A stretch of 64,000 nucleotides of DNA, taken from assembly GCA_003993805.1 (NCBI GenBank), contig RSEF01000001.1, positions 74,476,695 through 74,540,694 on the forward strand, in the 5' to 3' direction. The notes beneath the pieces were generated by a model. It made no database searches. It saw only the letters and a list, made by a program, of their open reading frames with translations, and was not told the DNA's origin. Origin of the DNA: Himantopus leucocephalus. Taxonomy: Eukaryota; Chordata; Aves; Charadriiformes; Recurvirostridae. Positions 58,165 to 64,000 of the stretch are shown in pieces; within the stretch, counting starts at the first letter, position 1; the number at the start of each line of letters is the position of its first letter. The position numbers and the translations under genes were made by a program.

Positions 58165-58760
58165 ATAGCTGTACTGTTTCAGGGCAACGATCCCTTTAGT
58201 CCAGCATTCTGTTTCACATAATGGCCATATGCGGACACCCAGGAAAGGGTAAGAACGAGGCAAGCATGATACTTCTCTGTAATGTTGCCGCATCTTCCTA
58301 ACTATTTACAGATAAGGGTTTTCTTGAAATTTTTCTGACTTGTCCGTTTAGTATCCTCTGTGAATCTGCCATTCAAGTACATGGTCAGTGTCTTCTTGAG
58401 CCCATGTAAAACTTTGCAGCTGTAGCATCATTTGGCAAGTGGTTCTACAGGCCTGTTCTCTGTTGCAGAAAGAACCCACCTCATTTCTTTTGAATTTGAA
58501 CCTGTCTCCCAGTAGCTTCATTGACAGCCTCTTGCTCTTGCACTGGAAGACATGGTGAACGGGTGATCACTGCCAAGACTCTGTGCTGCTCACAATTTCA
58601 GATTTGTCATATCCCTTCCAAGATCTCTCTTTTTCCAGGCTGAAAAGTCCAATGCTACTTAATTGTTCCTCATATAGAAGATATTGCATATATTTGATCA
58701 TCCAGAGCACTGTCTCAGTCTCCCATATCTGGGTTATGAAATAAATTGTCCTGCAGATGG
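58165..58760 (-). mobile_element. Ancient CR1/L3-like LINE relic, antisense
   Basis: The block order fits the 3' part of an old amniote CR1 on the minus strand. 'ctttagtccagcattctgtt' with 'tcacataatggcca' is followed by 'catttggcaagtggttctac' with 'aggcct', then 'agaaagaacccacctcattt' with 'cttttgaatttgaacctgtc', then 'atatcccttccaagatctct' with 'ctttttccaggctgaaaagt', then 'attgttcctcatatagaaga'. These are the degenerate equivalents of the family's conserved stretches. The copy is far more diverged than the avian-type CR1 fragments elsewhere in the window, so the insertion is probably much older. Boundaries are approximate. A minus-strand frame at 58567-58962 passes through it by chance. 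Confidence 0.68.
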
Positions 58761-61700
58761 TGAGAGGTATCTCCATAAGCAATTTTACTGTCTTGGGCTT
58801 TTCCCAAATGTCCTGAATTCCAGGAAACTCAAGCAATCTTTCCATACAAGTCTGTAGGAAAGATCCTTTATCTAGCATAGGATGTATTTGGCAACTCACT
58901 GATACAGAGGACAGTCTCTCATTAACACAAAATAATGAAATATTAAATGTCTCATTGAACATCCGAACACAGACATGGATCTGGATGCCCTAACTTCAGC
59001 AGTGTGGCTGCATCACATTCCTCTACCCTAGAAAACAAGCTTAAGATTCATAGCTTATAAAAAGCGGGCTGCTATTTTGAATACCCCTTCTTAAGTCTTA
59101 GTGAAAATTATTCCTATTATTGTTGGTATTCTAGACTTAACTTTCAGAAACAAGATTATTATCATACCAGCAAGAAATACTTGATGAAATCCAGCAGCTG
59201 GACTACAACTTCCAGAATAGCTCCCAAGTTACATTAACTGCCACCTCATTGTTCCAGACTCACCTGTTGCAGAATTATCAGTGATGGCAGTGACAGCACA
59301 TAGCTCTAAAGATAACGAAGCTTGCTGTGCTCTTTTTGACAACCTCCCTGCTCCCCGCCCCCAAAATGCTAAGTGCACTGAGTAGAAATATGTTTTTCTC
59401 AGCTACACAGAGCAATAGATACAGCAAATGTCAGTGCAACTTATGGCTGGATATGATGTGATTGTGTCCACATCTGGTGTTCTAGACACTTGGAGTACTT
59501 TGGGCAGACTGTCTTTCATAAGGACAGTCCAACATCATTCCACCAACTCAGTTAAACCTTTCTCTTGAATTGTTCATTACTGCCTGTCTTTAGGAATATA
59601 TAGCTGAATAAAGAACTGAAATGATATGCTTCTAGTGTCACAGTCAATAAAGAGGTAACTCCTTGAGAGTTTTTGAAGAAAAAGGTTTAGGCCAAATTTC
59701 TCATCTGCCTAGAAGAAAGGATAAAAACAAACCTACCTGTATTGGTTCTACCCAGGGAGAACAAAAAGAAGCTCCTCATTGTGTATTACTGTCAGAGATT
59801 TGCCAAGCAACTTTGGCAGTGTTGTCCCATTGTCTTACTCCTTCACACAGGATATCAGCACAGACTTTACAACAGTAGTTAATCTGACGACCTGTTTGTC
59901 TCTGGGTTGCTACTGGATGTATATACTCTGCAAGCCAAATACATCTTTGCTCACAGCAGTGCTATGGCATATACTAATTGGAGTCTCCAAGATATACTGA
60001 CATATCACTGCATTTCTCCTGCTAGGGTAGGGATACCCTTTGATGTCTTAAATTGTAAGAAGTAACGAGGATATATGAGGGGAAGTTCCCAAACATATTC
60101 TCTTCTTTTCATTGGCTGGTGTGCTTATTGGTATCTACCCGATATGCCTATGAAACCATCAATCCCATCATACCCTATATATTCAGAGTCCTGACAATAT
60201 ACATGGCCCTAACCATAAGCTTTTCCTGAAAAGATGCAGTAGAAGTCATGCACAGTGCTAGTTCTTCCTTCATAACAGTTTTATCACATATTAATAACAA
60301 AGGATGTGTAAGTCCTGCAGGTTACTTGTGATGGGCTGTATGTGGCTGTTGTCAATACCTTCAGCAAGAGGTCAAGATTAAGTTAAACTATGATCTTGTA
60401 GCTATAGCATTCTCCTTGGAAAAGGGAGTGGTTGGCTCAAACGTTGAGGCTAAGCAGGTATTGAAGGTGGGGTGAGGTGTTCATCGAAATATCTGTGTAA
60501 CAGAATGGCAGTGTAGTTCATCATAAAGTATGAAACAGCCATTATATTTGATAGATAAAAATTAGACAGTTATTCCCCGAACTGTGAATCCAGGTCTGGG
60601 ACAGATGGCTGGCTACAGCCTTTTATTCAGAAACAGAAAGAAGACTTTGTCTAGAAGGTTTCTTCAGGAGTCAGTTCTAGTGTCAAGGTTTGCATGTTAC
60701 AGTTGTGTGGAACGAGGAAAGAACCTACAGTAGCTTTACACTTTGTGTCACAAAACCTGTGTTTGGTAGTAAATTGCCGTTTGGGTTTGGTGGTGGTGTT
60801 GTTGTTGGTTTTTTTTAATAATTTGGCCCATTCAAACAAGATGGATTTTTAATACAACTGAGTGCAAAACTGAGTTAAGGAGTTAGGGATGTAGTCCTTT
60901 ACAAATAAAGAGTGGCTTTGTATGTAAAGCAGTCACTGAAATGGGTCATTCATAAGGGCACTCATTTGCAATGAACTTAAGGAAAGAGGCTAGGGCAGAT
61001 AAAGCTATTATTTCTTTTCATCCTCAGTGTTTGTTGAAATGGCAAGCCCACAAAGTCCTGTTTGTGACCTGTATTACAGTTATCTAGTATAGCCTTATTA
61101 CAAGAACTGATCCCTGTTTGTAGCTATTTTGAATCGAACAGTGCTCACTTTATTCTAGGACCAAACGCTAAATTTCAGTGAGCGCTCTTTATTATGTGTC
61201 CACTTAGGGTAGATGTCTGTCAGAGCAGTGAGCAGGTGCACTAGGCTATAACATACGTATACTTGACTTAGCTTTAGATTATCAAACTTGATACTGTGAT
61301 GGCCAAAGGGCAGCAGCAAGGAGCTTAGTGAGAAAGGATGGATGTGCTATGTAGACGTACCATCAGAGCACTGCTCAACAATGCCCTGTGAAGAGGAAGG
61401 TTGTTTGCCTTATCTGACCAAATTTTAATTAACTGTGACAAGTTTTGCAAAGAAGTTCTTTTTCCATGCGTGCGTTAAAATTCTTACCCTTTTCTGCTCC
61501 AGGCTCAGAGAAGGATTTAGAAATTTTAATTGGAGCAATTAGAGTTATCTCAAAGAACACTTTTGTCCTGTTCCAAGATTTTGCGGCATAAATAAGACAC
61601 AGTTTTAGGGAGAATTCTTGGTTTGCTGGAGTAGATCGATTGATTCAGTAACTGGAACTCGATTACTACCACCATACTACAGGATGTCTTTCTGATGAGT

Positions 61701-63692
61701 TAAAAAAATTAAGTTTCTGCTTTTTCTGCTGCTGCTTCATTCTTTTGACCTTTCAGAGGAGGACAGCAGGGAGAAGTGATTTAAATTAAGATAATTTAAA
61801 TATTTATGTCTTCATTAGTATTACTAGATTTGTCTAGAAGTCATTTGAAAGCATGTAGAGTTTTTGTGGACCAAAATTTGAGAAATTTGCTATTGCAACT
61901 TGAGAGCATGCATAATATCCTTATATGTATATCCTTTATACATTTTGCTTTTTTTAATACCATTGTAGTTTGGAATGTCTGATGTGTCACTTTATAAAAG
62001 AATGACAGTTAAAAATGTACAAGCATATAAAATTATTTTCTTATTTCCTCAGTTCAAAGGTTGGTAGCTAGATGGTTCTTAGAAAGTTGAAAAATTAGGG
62101 TGATAAATAACATATTTTTTCATGTCTGTCCAGACTGCAAAGAAATCATAAACACCTGATTCTTGTATAGCAAATTTCTGATTTTTATATTATCATATAA
62201 TAATTTGTAGGAATTAAGTGAATAACAAAAAGCAGAGCAGCAGTCATCTGTCAGGGTGTTTTCTCCGTATTATAGTTATGATCTCATCAAAATGAAATAA
62301 TCCATAAATTTCAAAGGGTTTATTCATATGCTTTTCCTAGCCTAGAGGGCTAAAATTATAGAGATTTAATTTTTTAACTTATTTCAAACAAGTTTTTCAA
62401 TATGAATGAGCTACTTAGTATTCAAAAAGGTTTTTTTTTCTTTTTATTCACACAAGGCAAAATTTCTAACTAGTTCATTTTAGCACCTCCATCCCCTTGA
62501 GATGGGATTTTTGAAACTATGTGAAACAATTTGAAATGCACAAATCTGGCAGGGGATTAGAGGTTTAAAATACGTAAACTTTAATGTCTTTTGATATTTT
62601 GTTATATTTGTCTATGTATTACATGATTTGCTTTGTTTAGAAAGTACAGCTTACGTATACTTTCCTTGGAGATGTTAATATTATCCTACACTTTTCTTCA
62701 GTAGAGAGGAAATTTGTGGAACTTTGTTTCCACAAGTGTGAAACTTTGCAGTAGAAGAAAAAAAAATTGCAAATACCATTAACAAGTTTGAAGCTAATTT
62801 AAGTAGAAAATACAGCTTTTGCATCTCAAATAAGAAGGAAAAAAGGAAAAATGACGAACTAATAGGACATATGTAAATAAAGTTCTAAATTATTAGTATT
62901 TTGATTTTTGATTGACTTTTCTTTAGCTTTTGAATTCAGGCTTCTATAGTCAGATTTCAACGCAATGACTTGCTACTTAAAAGTGATAGGATGGTTTGAA
63001 TTGGTGTGTCTCATCTTTATCTTGCTTTTACTGTAATGCTGAAGTTTTGAGGGATTTTGCTTTTGTTTCATGCTGATTGGAATACTGAGATGAACTGGAA
63101 GCTGTGTTTTAATTTTCGCTTTAGATGATGCCTTTTTTAACAAGCTTAAGCAACCTAATATCTGAGGTTTTGGTTGGATTTAGAAATCACTGTCTGAGTG
63201 AATTCATAAAATGGTGAAACAGAGAGATGAGTTTCTTTAGCCAGGGATAAATGAGCTTCAAAGCAACTAACACCCTCTGTTATTGATGTGTGTGCAATTT
63301 TCAGCACATCTTTCAAAGTTATGCGCTTTATTAATATGATCAATTTAGTTTTCAGGGAATTAGGTTGATTGTGTTTGCAAAAGCAGGAAATGACAAATGG
63401 AAAAATACAGAAATAATTTCTGAAGCCACTACCATGATTATTGGCTCCAAACTTGTATAACTACATCTTTTTAGTAGAAAAACTCTAATAGTAATGAGAT
63501 AAATTATACAGGACTCTCATTAGACATTCTTTTTTCGGTTCAGTTTTACGTGTTGCTGAAATAGAAGTTAAAATTACTAGTATCAAGCACTTTGTGAAAA
63601 ATACTCATAAAAATCCTGAAATGAAACAATTGTAATCCTATCCAGTCACCTTCTGATCCCAGTTAGTAAAGATATTTATATAAATGCGTCAT
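58761..63692 (+). other. ERC1 intron, no gene seen
   Basis: No exon, RNA gene or named mobile element was found. The 61740-63600 part is particularly AT-rich with ATTA/TAAT cores and may hold conserved non-coding sequence. A segment near 61195-61375 has two loosely similar 'gtagaYgt...tcagagca' blocks that might be an old DNA-transposon remnant. This is not supported well enough to call. Confidence 0.5.
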
Positions 63693-64000
63693 GCAGGTTG
63701 AAGGGCTCTCCAGATGTCATTTCACGCAACCTCCTGCTCAAATCGGCAATTTCAAGTGATGGGGATTCCATAACCTCTCTGGGCACCTGGTCTGGTGTCT
63801 GGTTGCTGTCCTGATACAATCTTTTCTGTATTAACAAGTCAGAATGTTCTGTGCTGCAACTTTTCCCTGTTGCTTATCATACTTCCACTATGCGCTTCTG
63901 AAAAGACTTCTGTCTCCGTCACCTCTACAGCTTTCAATTAGATAGTTCTTGAGAGCATCAAGGATCCCCGTAGGCCTTCTTTTCTTTTCAGCTGAACAAA
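63693..64000 (-). mobile_element. Decayed CR1 LINE 3' region, antisense, running off the window
   Basis: 'caggttgaagggctctccag', 'gcaacctcctgctcaaatcg', 'gatggggattccataacctc', 'tctgggcacctggtctggtg' and, at the edge, 'ggccttcttttcttttcagc' with 'tgaacaaa' follow the CR1 3' region on the minus strand in order. It is more diverged than the copies at 51.6 and 53.6 kb. The element continues past the right edge, so its 5' extent is unknown. Confidence 0.85.

Noticed and set aside
58567..58962. 131-codon minus-strand frame
   Set aside because: It overlaps the ancient CR1 relic and lacks family resemblance.
61195..61375. Possible ancient DNA-transposon remnant with two similar 'gtagaYgt...tcagagca' blocks
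   Set aside because: The similarity is short and loose, with no terminal inverted repeats or target duplications.
1..64000. A novel defence, mobile or biosynthetic system
   Set aside because: The window is one vertebrate gene with long introns and dead CR1 copies. No gene cluster, array, or RNA gene supports such a system.

Overview
The window is vertebrate nuclear DNA and almost certainly from a bird. It is AT-rich, gene-sparse and built of long introns. Its only recognisable dispersed repeats are CR1-type LINEs with the typical avian 3' end (an octamer-like CTATGATT/ATTCTATGA tail). A single protein-coding gene can be supported: ERC1 (ELKS/RAB6-interacting/CAST family member 1), transcribed on the + strand. 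Two of its coding exons are present. The first, at 8976-9644, encodes residues 1-223 from the initiator Met. The second, at 54994-55410, encodes the next 139 residues. Both junctions are phase 0, and the joined reading frame runs continuously into the long coiled-coil rod of the family. The gene continues beyond the right edge.

Layout: 1-8810 is most likely intron 1 of ERC1, or the 5' flank if no exon lies further upstream. It ends in a 29-bp tandem duplication that offers two AG acceptors. Positions 8811-8975 are the probable 5' UTR part of the start exon, with three short upstream ORFs. Positions 9645-54993 form a 45.3-kb intron carrying most of the CR1 insertions, including a nested, oppositely oriented cluster at 30.4-32.2 kb and a long decayed copy at 25.0-26.4 kb. 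From 55411 to the end is the start of the next intron. It carries an old CR1/L3-like relic near 58.2-58.8 kb and another CR1 fragment that runs off the right edge.

The sequence is a draft scaffold. Three 100-N gaps (4700, 32188, 52584) each abut a CR1 copy. Six single-N joins are present, and three of them are flanked by near-identical direct duplications of about 61, 97 and 125-128 bp. These are best explained as overlapping contig ends that were not merged, possibly two haplotypes.

No RNA gene, CRISPR array, second protein-coding gene or novel multi-gene system can be supported. The points most worth checking are the duplicated splice acceptor, the uORFs before the ERC1 start, the non-consensus GTTTGT donor of the first coding exon, the unmerged joins and a few candidate regulatory or structured intronic segments.
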